Assembly (NCBI RefSeq): GCF_030867145.1
Contig: NC_134414.1
Location: forward strand, 130,894,465 to 130,958,464
Source: Opisthocomus hoazin
Taxonomy: Eukaryota > Chordata > Aves > Opisthocomiformes > Opisthocomidae
Reading direction: 5' to 3'
DNA length: 64,000 nt
Part shown: one piece after another, positions 26,156 through 39,569 of the stretch
Numbering within the stretch: the first letter of the stretch is position 1
Layout: each line of letters opens with the position of its first letter
Notes under the pieces: model-generated
Databases searched by the model: none
Told to the model about the DNA's origin: nothing
The model's input: the letters and a program-made list of their open reading frames with translations, nothing else
Translations under genes and position numbers: made by a program

Positions 26156-26470
26156 TCCTTCCCATGGGGTGCAGTTGTTCAGGAACAGGCTGCTCCAGCA
26201 TGGGTCCCCTGCTGGTTCACAAGCCCTACCAGCAAACCTGCTCCGACATGGGCTCCTCTCTCCATGGGTCCACAGGTCCTAGCAGGAGTCTGCTCCATCA
26301 CAGGCTCCCCACGGGGTCACAGCCTCCTTCAGGCATCCACCTGCTCTGGTGTGGGGTCCCTTCCACAGGCTGCAGGTGGATATCTGCTCCACTGTGGACC
26401 TCCATGGGCTGCAGGGGGACAGCCTGCCTCACCATGGTCTTCTCCATGGGCTGCAGGGGAATCTCTCCTC
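26156..26470 (-). repeat. Degenerate internal tandem repeat of the LTR
   Basis: Reading the minus strand, about six or seven degenerate units of roughly 40-55 bases each carry a CCC(A/G)TGG core followed at a regular distance by a GGAGCAG-like core. Translated in one minus frame (26298-26579), part of the array gives the repeated peptide LQPMEK, LQPMEV, LQPVEG. There is no evidence that this is a gene. Confidence 0.65.
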
Positions 26471-26779
26471 TGGTGCCTGGAGTGTCTCCTCCCCCTCCTT
26501 CTTCACTGACCTTGGTATCTGCAGAGTTGTTTCTCTCACATTGTCTCACTCCTCTCTTCTGGCTGCTGTTGCGCAGCATTTTTTTCCCCTTTTTAAATAC
26601 GTTATCACAGAGGCGCTACCATTGTTGCTTATGGGCTCAGCTTTGGCCAACGGTGGGTGTGCCTTGGAGCCAGCTGGCATTGGCTCTGTCAGACATGGGG
26701 GAAGCTTCTGGCATCTTCTCACAAAAGCCACCTCTGTAGCCCCCCCGCTACCAAAAACATGCCAAGCAAACCCAATACA
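26156..26779 (-). mobile_element. Antisense LTR fragment of an avian endogenous retrovirus
   Basis: On the minus strand this begins TGTATTGGGTTTGC at 26779 and reads through a long, GC-rich region containing runs of CTGCAGCCC(A/G)TGGA units. I recall this sequence as the 5' part of a large LTR common in neoavian genomes, in which a TG start and a TATA-like box precede a repetitive body. The TATA-like TATTTAAAA lies at plus-strand 26591-26599. The downstream half of the LTR and its CA end are missing, so no target duplication can be checked. It is a different family from the solo LTR at 464-998. Its GC content clearly exceeds that of the flanks. Confidence 0.78.
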
Positions 26780-29700
26780 GCTGTAAACTATGCAAAAATA
26801 GATATATAGATTGAAATGCTGATATCATGACATAGAAACAAGGTGTTTTTTTAAGCATCTAATTTTTTTGAAATCTCAGAAAGGTCTGTAGCTGGAAAGT
26901 CATGTTATTGATGTTGAATGAGAATTTTAACTTTTCGATTAAACATCAGGTTGATGTACTTTTAATTCTGAGCCAAGTTCTGTGCTTCTATGAATGAATA
27001 AAGTTTGTTTTCTTATAGTGGTGTGTTTGACATCAGTAAAATGAGAAAAGGAACTCTAGTATTAGTGGAGAGAGCTCTTCATAAACTCATAAAGCTTGTA
27101 TGTGTGCCAAGTTTATTGATTTCCATTTAGATGTGAAGAACATAAGCTGTGCTAGATTGGACTGGAGGTCCTGACCAGTTTCTTTTCCCCAGTTGTGACT
27201 AGGACTAGCATATATAACACTTACTTCAGACTTGCATTGTTTTTTGATTAAATGGACTTCCAGAACTCGATGTGGTTTTGTGAAGCTCTCTCTCCAGTAA
27301 TTTTCTCTCTTCCCTCTATGTTGTCCACTCTTTGAGCCCATATTAACTGGTAGTATCCATGGCATTCCCTGGCAGGCAGTTCCACAAACCAAATACCTAT
27401 TGCATAGAAAGCTGTGGTGCAATTTTGGAAAAAAAGAAGGTAAAAGTCAATCCCCATTGTCATTCTTCAATGTAACCATTTGGAAAGAAGCAACAAGAAT
27501 GTGTACAGCTAAAAGATTTAGGTTAGTCATTCAATCTCATTAATGAAGTACCTGAGATCTTTCAGAGTGATGATCTGTTCTTAAAAGACAGCATCTCTTT
27601 TGGTTGAAAATTCTTATGTTTCTGCTCCTTCTCTAGCCTCCATGCTATATATAGTGTCTCTGTTTATTTAAAATGTGTTCCTTTCTTCTGTCCCATGTGT
27701 ATCTGTCATCCGTTACATTAATTCTCATGGGAAAGATTGCCTCACTGTCTTCTGAACTCCACCACTGCCTCTGACGTGCTGACCACTTCAGATACTAAAG
27801 GCAGTTTTCACTACATACCACAATTAATAGTTCAGCCTTTTCATCCTTGAGTAATTTTAGAACTCTTGGATGAATATAGTTTAATTTTGCGGATTTGTTA
27901 CAGTTCATTTTGTCATATTCTTTAAAGAACCCCTAAGAGAAGGGCTGCTGTTTGGGAGTCCCCAGTGAAAACCAATTCAAAGCAAATTTAGCTTTGTTGC
28001 AAATGGATGTATCTTCTCTAGGTGTTCCTTTTATCTTGATCATCAGTTGGTCCTACATACTCTTCTGGCAGGCTTCTTACTCCTGATGTGCTTGAAGAAA
28101 GATTTATTAGAAGTTCTGCCTCCATTTGTTAGCTGCTTTTCAAATGCTTTTTTGGTCTGTCCCACTGTGATTTTTTTTACAGACAACACTATTAGGTTTT
28201 TGTATTTTCAGAGGTTTTTTTGTTGTGTATGTTTTTGTTTGGTTGGGTTTTTGTTTCCCATTTGGACATGATCTCCATGTTTTGTAGCATATTGCATTGT
28301 TTCTAATACTTTTATTTACTGTATAGTTTATGAACACAGCTTTCTTTTGATAGGCAATATATATGGACCCTGTGCTTTTCAGTATAGTGTGGTATGCATA
28401 CGTAATTTGCACTTTGCACTTCTCCCAGCCTGCGTCAATGCTGTAGGAGTGTTGAATAAAGTATGTTATTGTTGATGTTACATGGAAGCTGCTCCCCTGT
28501 AAGATTTAGAATTGGAATGTGCGTGCAACCCAAGTCCAAGAGTCACATCATATTCCCTTCTGGCTTCCCTAACTGATGTTCCATGAAGCAGTTATTTATA
28601 TTGTCTAAAAATGTAGTTGCTGTGATAAGTACATGGAGGAAATTTGTCCAATGTAAACAGAAAGAACTAAAATCTGATTGCTATTATACTTTTTTCTTAG
28701 ATTGAGACCATTTGTATACAGGTGTCTGTGCCAGTATTTTGCCTTGATTCTGTGCTTAGATGAGTGTTAGTCAAACAGAGGATACAAGTTGGTTTTTGTT
28801 TCCTGTTTTCCATTTTCTTCATCTTTATCTGTAACAGCATGACACACTGAATCATGCTGTCTTCTTCACGTGATTTTTTTCTCACATTCTTGGATTTAAA
28901 GTCTTGTTTGTAACTTTTTTGATTTTTATATGCCACTGGCCCAGTTTTCCTAAGGTTCAGATAAAACCTGCCTCTTACATAGGATCTTTGCATTCCAGAA
29001 GCATTCTTGGTTTCTGGAATGAATCTGAAACCTTGTTCCTGACATCATCATTTCAGCCAGATGTTAAAACTCTGTATTCTGTTCATTTTGCCAGTCTTGC
29101 ATTGTGTAAGCTATGTAAGACCTCTCAAGTCACATTGATTTATGTCTGTGTTGTCATACGCTGGTGGAGGTATTACAAGGAATTTCATTGCATCAGGATA
29201 TGAATTACCATAAATGATCATATGCACATACTTCGCTTACACTAGCTGCAGAGTAGAACATAATTAAACCCCTCAAACCTTAAAGTATTTCCATAAGAAC
29301 ATTTTCTCATACGTACTTTTCGGCTTGGTACATTCATTACAAATTGAAATCTTCAGTGTTAATCCTTATATTGCGGTTAATTCTTACTGAGAATGAAAGG
29401 GATTCTGAAATGGCATTAGTAGTGGAATTAGGGTACATACATCAATACTTACTACATAAGTCTTTGAAACAGATTTTTTTCCAACAATTTGGTGTTGACA
29501 ATTAACAGGCCCATAGTCTCCAAAAGAGACAAAATGAAATCTCCACATCCTTCAGAACTCACTATTTTTGCTGATGATAAAAATCAAATCATCTGAGATC
29601 TTGGAATTGATGTTTTGCATTTTGATTGTAGGTGTTCCTTATTTAAGTAACTTCAATAGATTGTGACGTGAGATTGTGCTAGTTTTATTATTTCTGGAAT

Positions 29701-31869
29701 AGTTTAACATGGAGACAGAGGGCTGCTTTCTGGTTTCAGGACTTCTAGAATTCTTTAGAGTCCTTCAAGTCCTAGTCTGAATTTGCTGAGATGTTTGCTT
29801 TTCATATATTTTTTTCCTTTCTTAGAACAGCTGCTAGTCTTTCTGTGCAGTACCAAGTTTCTGACTGCAAAAGCAGGTGTTGATATTTAAAATGTTGGCC
29901 TTATAAAATTATGGATTGTTGGATCACTCTGTAAACTTACTAAGATTCCACATTAGTTTTATTACCCCTCATGACTTACTATTGATGGTTTTCTTATGCA
30001 TGGATTTTAGAGCTACTGAGTACCAGTTTTAAAATTGGGAAGAGCTTTCAAAGTTTGGAATCATCTCAGTCAATGACAAAACCACAGTTCTCAAAACTCG
30101 TTGATAGTGACTTGCAGCGCAACAACTGAGGTAATAACGGGTGTGTATAAATAAATTGCTTGTTTCCTAGCAAATATTCTGATACCCTCGTCTTGCCTCC
30201 TTTGCCGTCAGGTTTCCTTGAGAGGGTTACAGCTTTTTATTTTTTGTCTTTAAAATTCTCCTTCCATTCTCATTTCTGTAAGGAGCCTGCATAACAGTCA
30301 TGTGTCCATATAATCTCATACGGTATTTCTGGCAGTTGTCTAGCCTAGTCACAATAGATGCTGGATTTCAGGAGTGGTGTGCAGAAAATTTATAAACAAT
30401 ATCACAGTTGTTATGGATAGTCATATGGTCTCTAAGACAACAAGAGACTATTACATCATGTAGTCTTACCTCCTGTGTTTTGCAAGCCATTTTCAGTTTT
30501 CAGTAAAACTCAGACAAAGGCAACAGTACAGCTTGTGTGTGACCTTTGTTGTCTGGACTCCAACACTGCAGTAATATCATAATTTAATTTTTTTTAGATT
30601 GCCTTTAATGAAAGGTTTTTGAGTGGCAGGGTCCTGTCCAGGTGCTGTTTGAATCCCAAATGGTGGTCTTTTCTTCTTTCTTTTTTTTTTTTTCTTTACC
30701 CTAAACAGCAAAGTATAGCTATAAATCGATCTGGACACCAAGCAAAACTGTACTGCTTCCACTTTCCTGCGTATTGTCATTGTTCAAGGTATTTGATCCA
30801 CAAGTGTGCAGTTGTTCTAGTGTTTCTGTGACAGGCTGGATTTTGTACGTGTGCTGAATAATACTGCATAGAAGCTCTGCACCGTTCAAAAAAGGATCTG
30901 GAAATAAGCTGTGGCCACTAGACATATCCATATAATTCTGTTTAGTTACTTCAACCTGTGTGGGGACAGTCTGTAGATTAGGTTGGGACCAGTCCTGCTC
31001 TTGGCCACTACTTTCTCCTTAGTATTTCCCTTTGGTAGGAGACTAGTTATTGGTCACCTGTAAAACTTGTCCATCTGTTCGGAGCTGTGGTTACTGCTTG
31101 ATTAGTTCATTAGCTTTGACCCTTAGAAGAGGCACAAGGGAGGATGAGCAGATGAATTGTCCTGACAGGTAGCTAACAGCCTGTGATTTACCATGTCTCC
31201 CTGAAACTGAATGTGTGGTTAGACAGCACTTAAAGCAAACTCTTCCTGCCTCCTACTGGAATCGCAGACCATCCTGAGTTTTAATTAGAGTGGCTGAAGC
31301 CTCCCTTGAATGCCAAAAAGGAGGGATGTAACTCAGAGAAATGTTAGAAGTAACACCTCAGTTATAAAGGCAGGCTGTATTGATCTCTGGTGTGAATCCT
31401 ATTCCCTCTTTCTTGATCCTGGTGACTATAGTCTGACGTTCCTCCTAAATAGTTTGGGGGTTTTTTGTGAGACTTCTGCTAATTTTTTTAAATATACAAA
31501 AATATACAGGTCAGTTCATGTTCTGTTACTGTCTCAATATGCTTCTATTGGGAACTTTTTAAAAAAGTCTAAGATTAAGCTAGTAAGGATTTGACCAAAT
31601 ATTGTCGTAACATTCTTTATTACAGTAGTGTCTTTTTAGATCTGGAGCTTTTCCAAGTAACTACTTATAATATTTTAATAACATGAATCCTATCAAATGC
31701 TTCTGAAAACTAGGTTTAAATTTTCTCTTAAGTAAGATCTTTGGTAAGAGATCAGAAGAGTCTGGAAGAGGTTGCTGAAAGCCTGTGAGCTTTCACCTAT
31801 TTGTATATTTATATATATAAAGAGAACAGTGGTAATGCTGATAACATGTTTACCAGGAACACAATGGAA
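26780..31869. other. Unique sequence, no gene recognised
   Basis: Five kilobases without an identifiable gene, RNA gene or interspersed repeat. T-rich low-complexity patches occur near 28170-28255 and 30670-30690. Open frames are short and featureless. Confidence 0.5.
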
Positions 31870-32476
31870 CTGATGATGAAATCGTGCCTAGATACAAAGA
31901 AGAGAGAGAGAGTAAGGAAGACTTGACCTCAATGGAAGAGGATCAGGTTAGGGCATACTTAACCTGAATGTAGGTAAGTCCATGGAGCCTGACAGAATGA
32001 ACCCATGAATGCTGAGGAAGCTGGCTGATGAAATTGCAGGACCACTCCTGAATATCTTTGAAAGGTCATGGTGATCAGGAGAGGTTCCTGATAATCGGAA
32101 GAAAGCGTCACTCCTATCTTCCAGAAGGGCAAGAAGGAGGATCTGGGGAACGGGAGGCCAGTCAGCCTCCTCTCAGTTCATGAGAAGGTGGTGGAGGAAC
32201 TAATCTTGGAACCATTTCCAGACGCATGAAGGACAGGAATGTTATTAGGAGTAGTCAACCTGGATTTACGAAGGGGAAATCAAGCTTAACCAGCCTGATA
32301 GCCTTCCATGATGAGGTGATCAGCTTGGTAGATGAGGAAAGAGCAGTGAATGTTTACCTCAATTTTAGTAAGGCTTTTGACACTGTCTCCCATGAAATCC
32401 TTGTAGACAACCTGAGAAATTACGGGTTAAAAAAGTGGTTAGTGAGGTGTATTGAAAACTGTACGAACTGCTGTGA
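31870..32476 (+). mobile_element. CR1 LINE fragment, central reverse transcriptase
   Basis: An internal CR1 fragment covers the start of the RT domain through motif A. It reads, across frameshifts, from EEDQVRAYL, past a block recognisable as the CR1 MGPDGMHPR/VLRELAD region, to SSQPGFTKGKSSLTSLIAF and FSKAFDTVSHEIL. It stops at IENCTNC, about where CR1 continues IENWLNC, and the catalytic FADD box and the whole 3' end are absent. Because a CR1 insertion should include the 3' end, the loss must be a later deletion or divergence. Numerous frameshifts mark this as an old copy. The left boundary is approximate. Confidence 0.9.
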
Positions 32477-32510
32477 ATTTTCATCATCTGGCCTTGAGTG
32501 TCTTAAATAA
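32226..32510 (+). pseudogene. CR1 reverse-transcriptase fragment with lost motif A aspartate
   Basis: A 94-codon open stretch carries the fingers region (GFTKGKSSLTSLIAF) and motif A. The catalytic first aspartate of motif A, normally YLDFSKAFD, is asparagine here (AAT at 32361-32363, residue 46, YLNFSKAFD), which would abolish polymerase activity. One residue before it is also missing relative to the usual VVYLD. The last 20 or so residues after IENCTN lie outside the element. Confidence 0.88.
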
Positions 32511-33232
32511 TCAATATTCTTGCATTGTGTGTTTACTCTATATTTTATGAGAGACAGGAATGAAGCTGAGTGTTTTCAGAGGAAAAGAGTTCTTTTACAA
32601 AAGCCTTAGTTTTTTCAAAGGCAGAACTGTGTGTTTGTTCATTGGATGAAGGCAGAGGGATTTAGACATTATGTTCTAAACCAGGGAGATCTTTAGTACA
32701 GTTTGTTTGCATCATTTTAACCTCTTGGCAACTTGCAAGGTCAATACTCCAAAATGATTAGTTTGATGATTTTAACTATCATTTTACAGAAATCCAGCTA
32801 CTGTACTAAATTTCTTCATCACAGTATTGAAAGGAAGGTAACAAAAGTTTCACAACTGGACAAACCTGCTGTTACTATAATGTCAAAAAAGCAGAGCAAG
32901 CATAAAATGAATACTGTAAATACAACATGTAGGGGACAAGCAGGTAACTAAATGGATTTTTTCCTGTGTTTTTTAGATAAGAAAAAGAGAAAGTGAATGA
33001 AAAGAAAGATTTCCTTAGTACTCACCTAGCCAGGTGGATGAGAAAGTTCATTTGTTCCTTTTGCATTTCTTGTTTATGAACTGCTTATTATTGATGATTT
33101 CCTTGTTGTTGTTGAAAAGAAAGATTTTTGTTTGTTTCCAATAGCAAAAAAATAGAAGTTGTTCCTCCCTCAAATCTGCAAGCTGCTAAAGAAATATATC
33201 CTTAGCTATGAAAGATTTTTGCTTCGTTTTTA

Positions 33233-33253
33233 CCAGTCCTGCAGCAGGACTGG
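33233..33253. repeat. Short perfect inverted repeat
   Basis: CCAGTCCTGC and its exact reverse complement are separated by a single base, giving a 21-bp near-palindrome. A second 6-bp palindrome, CAGGCT-GTC-AGCCTG, follows about 20 bases later. No element or RNA gene containing them was recognised. Confidence 0.7.
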
Positions 33254-34347
33254 AGGGGACTACCTCTTCAGGCTGTCAGCCTGTAAACTGGTGTCAGGAG
33301 CGTCTGTCAATTACTGTGTTTGCAGCCTGTAGCATAATGGGACTCAGACTAATTTAAAATCTTAGGTCCTACATGTCTTTACAAGGATGTTTTTCAAAGG
33401 TAACAATCATGATTGTGGCTTTTCTGATCTATGATATACTCTGAATACTGAACTGTGACAAGCTCATGTACAAAATCAGAGTCCAAGTGGAGGCAAATAA
33501 AACCGGTGCTAAATGCCACTAAGTAATGGTGCTGTTGACTCTTGGCTTTCTGCAAACTGATCGTGATAGAAAATAAAAAAAGAAAAAAACCATCTCATAT
33601 TCACAGGATCTGCTGAGAAGCATGTGAAGATTTATCTTGGCTTCTCGACTTTTGGAGAGTTTAAGTGGAATTTTTTATATAGGATGTTATCATGAGCTAG
33701 GAGCTGCAAGCAAGAATATTCTTCCTGCTGGCTCTGCCGTACTTGCTCCCCATTCTTGGTCTTCATCCTCGGGATTCATCTGGTCTTGCATAGTACCAGA
33801 CCTTTCTGTAGCAGGAGAGAAAGGACATCAGTTAACCTTTGACAGTGTAATTTTTCTTTCTTTTTTTTTTTTCCTTTTTAAAATTTTTCTCCATTTGAAG
33901 TTAATGGGCCATCTGATGATTCGTTCTTTTGCTGGAAATACATTTTGAAGAAAGATGCCTAAAGCCTTTAGTGATGTACTTCTGTTTTTATATGTGTAAA
34001 GATGTATTCCCATATACAAAGATTTTAGAGAGTAAATGGTATACATATTTATAGTGTTTAAGATTCTGACAGACACGTTTCAGCTAGATTTGTCTTCGGA
34101 TTAATTTAGAAATTAATTTATAACAAACAGCAATTTGACCAAAACCAGACATCCTAAGTGTTAACAGCAAACCATCCATCTCCATTAAATGTATTTATGG
34201 AGGAACTTCTTCTGCCATTGTTTGTTTTTAAGGCTGTTGTAAGTGTGCTGGTATGAATGGTAGATGACATCATTCAGCCAGGTGTTTTACTTATCCAGTT
34301 ACTAGAAAGTTAAAATACAAACACTCCATGTCTCTCCCCATTCCCCT

Positions 34348-34362
34348 CCCCCCCCCCCCCCC
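34348..34362 (+). repeat. Poly(C) run
   Basis: Fifteen consecutive cytosines follow a C/T-rich lead-in. It is one of three poly(C) runs on the plus strand in this window. Confidence 0.9.
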
Positions 34363-37300
34363 GTATGATCTTTACATTAAAAGATTGTGATATCAAGATC
34401 TCAAGGCACTTGTTTCAAGCACATTTTTGTATACTGATTTTAGTATTTATCCAGCTGTGCACTTCTCTGCAGGACAGACCCCTGGCCTATGCCTAAAGTC
34501 TTTACTTTTCACTGTTTGGTCAGTATTGTAGATGATAAAAGCTCACTGTCTCTCTCCTCCCCCACACCCCCCTTAGCTCAGTGATGCATTGAGTAACTGT
34601 TGGCAGCTTTACTAGTTGTTTTGAAAGCTAGAAAAACCCTTTTTGTACCTTAGAGACTAAATGCTGTTTGGGAAATAAGTGATGTTGTATGCTTTGTCAG
34701 TTTATTGGCTGCTTTCTCACATGCTTTTTTGGAAAATCCCTGTAGTCCTCACGCATTTCTTCTCACTATTCCTTTCCCCTACTTTCGTACTACAGAAGAT
34801 ACCTCCAGTTTTTCTATTGTCATGTTGCTTGAAGAGCTTTTGTCTTTTCACATCCAAGTGCTGTTCCCAGAGGACCATCTAGAAATTGTTCACCCTGACT
34901 CATGTGAAACTGAGCTAAATCTCTTCTGATCAAGAGTTTAAAACAGTTTTTCTGAGAAAATAATGTCTGACACTGTAATTTCCATTTGAAAACAGCTAAC
35001 ATCTGTGGAAAGTGCATAACCAATGCCTGAGGAATTTCTGCAAATTGAAGTCCATGTCATGTTTGACTTTTTTCAGTTCTTCTAGAAGAAAAGGAGGGGT
35101 GGGGGATGGGGGGAGAGAGAAGCCTCTGACCCAAGACTGAGCTCATTCTGGTTTCTGCATACACTGATAGTATCAAGAGATTGTCTTTCTCCCTTTCTGC
35201 TGTTTTCCCCTTTTTCTGGGACCACTCTGCACTTGCAGCACATGTTCCCTTGTCGCTGGTTCACTGTGGGAGAGCCTGTATCTTGAATTGAGTGATTAAG
35301 AATTAGTTGATTCAGTAGATGAAGTCCACATTTGTACTGCTCACACATCAATGAATGATACCACTGGTGCTGTGGGGTTTTCCCCTTAACTACTTTGACT
35401 CATTTTATAAATTGAAGGCAAATTTTTAGGGGAGGTAACAGACAACAGAGCAGTTCACTGTTACAGGAAAGGCTTCTTACAAGAGATATGGTTGTGTACA
35501 TGTATAGTAGATCACAAGGTTTATTTCCATCTACTAAATGATCTGGTACAGTAGCAAAACTGATGTGCATAATGTTAGTCTGTAATACGTATATACCATT
35601 CCTGGAGTTCTGTTCGCTGACATCTGAGAGTTTTGATCCCCTTTTCTGTTACAAATTTTCCAGATCAAATCTTCTGGTATTATCAGAATTGTTGTAAATT
35701 ATACAAGGGAATGCTAGGAATTTGAAGTTTTGAGTACTTTCCTGAGTTGGCTAGCGAAACTTGCATCCACAGGAAAGCATGTACACTGCTTTATTGAGAA
35801 GTGATTTCAGTATGTAATGAGAATGGGATCCGTTCTGTTTGGACAAACCATGATTTCTGTGAATACCAATTGTTTTGTACATCTGCCTTTTCTCTTTTTC
35901 GTCAAATTAAGCTAGGGAAAATATTGTAATTCTTTTCTGCCTGTACAGTCTTAAGAGTTTTCTTACCAAGCGATAGTCTTTGTAAGTTTTGATGGTTCCT
36001 CTTATGTCAGACTCAAAGTAGGAAATGTCCCCTGTTCCTCAATTTATTTGTTGTTATTTTTTAAATCTCCTCCTTCCAAAAGCATGTTTAATGTCTGCTT
36101 ATAAAGATAAGAATGGGTTATGAGATACCAGAATAGGTTTTCCAATTTCATAGGTATATTACTAAGAGTGAAAGGAGGTTTAAAGCTGTTTGAGGACCAT
36201 TACTGCTCCTGATTTGCAGGTGGAATGAGCAGCTTCATAGCTAAGATTCAGAGATTTGTTTTCTCACAGTATACCAGTAAGCAGCTTTTAACTAAAGTAT
36301 GAAGGGAGAAATTTTTTTCCAGTCTACTGGAGTGAGTATGCGAGCTCATTGTAATGTGGAAAGAAAGGAAAAGATAGCACTTGAATACATCAAACCCCAT
36401 GTTCTCTCTCAATTTCAATTATGAGATAGAAATTGAAAATCAATGCAGCGGTGAGTAGGCATATGTTAATGTTTTGTCCATATATCTTCAACTTATATTT
36501 CTCGTCATTGAATACTTCTTGTGCTTTTTCATTGGTGTAGGAGATACATAGCTTATTTAAAAACAAACAAACCAACCCCAGCTTGTATGGGGTTTTTAAT
36601 ACTAATTTATGCAAATTTATTAATATTAAGTTTTTTATTTGGAACAAATTTCAGAATCTATGAAGAGTTCCAAATTTCTCATTTTCTTGTTGGGTTAGAA
36701 CCATATATGCAGTTATTATGTGACTTCTTGTACCTTGGCAGTGAGGATTTTATGCTTTTGTGTTGAGTCCTCTTGTCCAGAAGACTTGGTTTTACCGTGT
36801 TTTATATTTTTTAACTTGGAAGAAGCTCAGGGTCCTCTGCAAACATCTGTGTGTTGAAGAGATAGCAACGACAGACAGGTGTCAACACAGTAAAGGGTAC
36901 ATGATGTTCAGAGTTCTCATTAACCTCATCTGCAGTGGTACCAAGGGTTAATGGTTTGGAAGAGGAAGTCTGTTCTCTTGGAGATTATACTTACATTTTA
37001 TGACTGATGCAAACTGGCAGAATACTGTTAATGAACTAGTAATGTATTTGTCTGGTGACTAAACAGGAATTCATAGTTGAGGGTCATCTGGCACTTTGTG
37101 CTTAATTCAGGAATGCTCCGAAACTGTTTTACTTTGTTCTGTCAACTTCTCTCACCTGAAAATACAGAAACAGTATATTTGAGGGAAGAGGTTTTGAAAT
37201 GAGCTCTGAGTTTGGGTGCATGTTTCTGTGTGTTTACTTGTGTTTGGCATAGCAGAAACACAGAGGCTGATATTATTTGAAAAACAGTAGTATCAGCTCT

Positions 37301-39569
37301 TAAAAAAAACCCCAAACAACCTGTACACAATAAGATACTTCCAAAATGTGCTGTTACATCTGGATGTACTCCAGATCGTGACCATGTCCCTGTGGCAGTT
37401 CCCAGTTTTTACAGACTCTCTGAGCTCTTGAAAACTTGCACTTTGATTACCGTATCTCTGTTGCTTGATAGTTTTTCAAGATGCTGAGGCACAAGCAGGT
37501 TCAAGATGTTCTACATATCTTACTTCACGAAAAAGAATCCAGTTTTATATGAAAAAAAGTCCTACAAGCTTTTCAACTAACAAACAGCTCAGAATTTAGT
37601 TTCCATGCACTCCACATTATGAGACAGTTCCCAAACTCTAGGTCTCCCAAACACTAAGGATTTTTTTTTTTAAGGAAAACAGTGGTAAATTCAGTGCATT
37701 GTTACTTAATTAGGTACCGTTCTTCCTAACATATGGCTTTTCATATCACATCTGCCAATAACAGCATTTTTTGGTGAAGTCTTTGCATAATAAAGGATTA
37801 AATAGTGTTAGCAAATTGGGTTTCTTCTTCAGCATATGATGTTCTAACACTCTTGCACTGTGCAATCTAATGCAGTACCTTTTCATTTAGGGGAAGGGAG
37901 GGTTCTGAATTTTCTTAGCTGTTAATAGTATTTTAAATTTAGGAATTACGGAAAATATTTTGTTCTCCAGAGTGATATTTACTTTTCATGCTAAGTAATA
38001 TACTGGTTTCTGTTTTACTTATATTCATTCATACCTTATTTGAGATCAGTAGAATGCCTTGAAAGAGAATCTCCTGATTGTCCCCACTTGTGTTTTGTTG
38101 GTGTCATGGGGATGTCTTGGATAGCACAAACTGGACTATTTTCAGATGGAACTGAATTGGAAGATTAAGGTCCACATGTGCATGTAACCCACTGTAGCCA
38201 CTGGTGGCCATTTGTTCCATGGGTCCAGGTTAAGACTAGTATTAAGTAATTCCCCTTCTCTGTTGAAATACATAAGGTGAGGATTTTGGGCCTGACACAA
38301 AGTATTTCTTTTGGGCTGCACAGTTTGCTAAAGCTAAGCACAGTTCTGGACATTAAGGAAATCTTCCAACAGACATTTAAGAGCTACCTGCCGGAAATGT
38401 GCAGTTGCTGTTCATTTTTGAAGTGAAACATAACCCCTTTCCTCAGCAGATAATGTGCTGTGTCATTATGTAGACTGTAATGCAAATAATTTTGTTTCAA
38501 AGACAGAATGTCTGCACTTGAAGTTTTTTATTTAATTGTGAATTTAGTTTGTTTCAAGTAAATTGCACCTGCACAGTTATTTTAATCTTCATATAATATA
38601 ATGTACCTTCCTTTATTCTGTCCCTGGGTACAGAGGATAATTATGACAACTAAAGGTAACAATATGTGCATTATAGATTATTTTTAATATATTTTCACTG
38701 TACTTTAGAATAATGTAGTTCTGTTGATCATTAGCTGCCGTTTTCAGCTTAAAATGAAGTGTACAGTTTGTAGGGTTTTTTACACGTTTAAATTCTGCGC
38801 ACAGTAGTGACAAGCAATGACACTTGAAAGTTATTCACGCTTTTCTAATCTAGATAAGCCTGCGGATGTTGATTGTAAACTAATATAACCAAATTCGGCC
38901 AAAAAGTTTCTGGAAGATGTGTTTTAGGCCAAAATGACTCATAAGGAGAGGGGAACAAACATGAATTATTTCCCTCCTGTCTTTGCACACATTCACCAAA
39001 TCTCTGCATCCTAGCCAAAGAAATAATTTTCTTACGCCAAGAAAATAAGTATCCTTTAATAAAACTAAGAATCTGGTTGTCTTCCTCCATCTAACTTTGA
39101 GACGACTTCACTGCTCTTCATAAATGTTAACAATGTTTTGCTTTTACTTTTTGCTCCAGTTATTTCCAGGGCTTCCCCTGGCTTTCTGTCAGGATGTTTG
39201 AACGATTGATGTAGGGAAAGGGAGGGGAGAAGGAAATAGGCACAGCTTAAGGCTGCACCTGCTGTCCCTGGCGTGGACCAGATTTGGTACTGACTTGTAT
39301 TTAATTCAGTGCCCCAGCTGTAGTGAGGCAAAACTTAAACTTTGAGTTACGCTTTGATGTTTTCTTTTTTGCTATGATGAATTGAGCTGACAGCCATGGA
39401 GAAAATAAATTCTTTTATTTTAAGTCAAAGAACACAGGCAATAGCCTTTTACACCTTTTTGCATTGCCTTGATATAAGGGGTAACGTGTTTATCCAAAGA
39501 GCAGTTTAGTCTCCATCTCCATTCTGTCATTGGAGCTTGTGTTGGGAGGACATCATGAAACAAAGAGAC

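Noticed and set aside
26104..26739. 211-codon plus-strand open frame
   Set aside because: It is antisense to the LTR fragment, and its repeated Gly/Cys/Pro-rich peptide simply reflects the degenerate GC-rich LTR repeats.
33026..33085. Minus-strand frame EMQKEQMNFLIHLA before a GTGAGTAC donor
   Set aside because: The upstream acceptor is poor and the open stretch is about 20 codons, so it is too weak to list.
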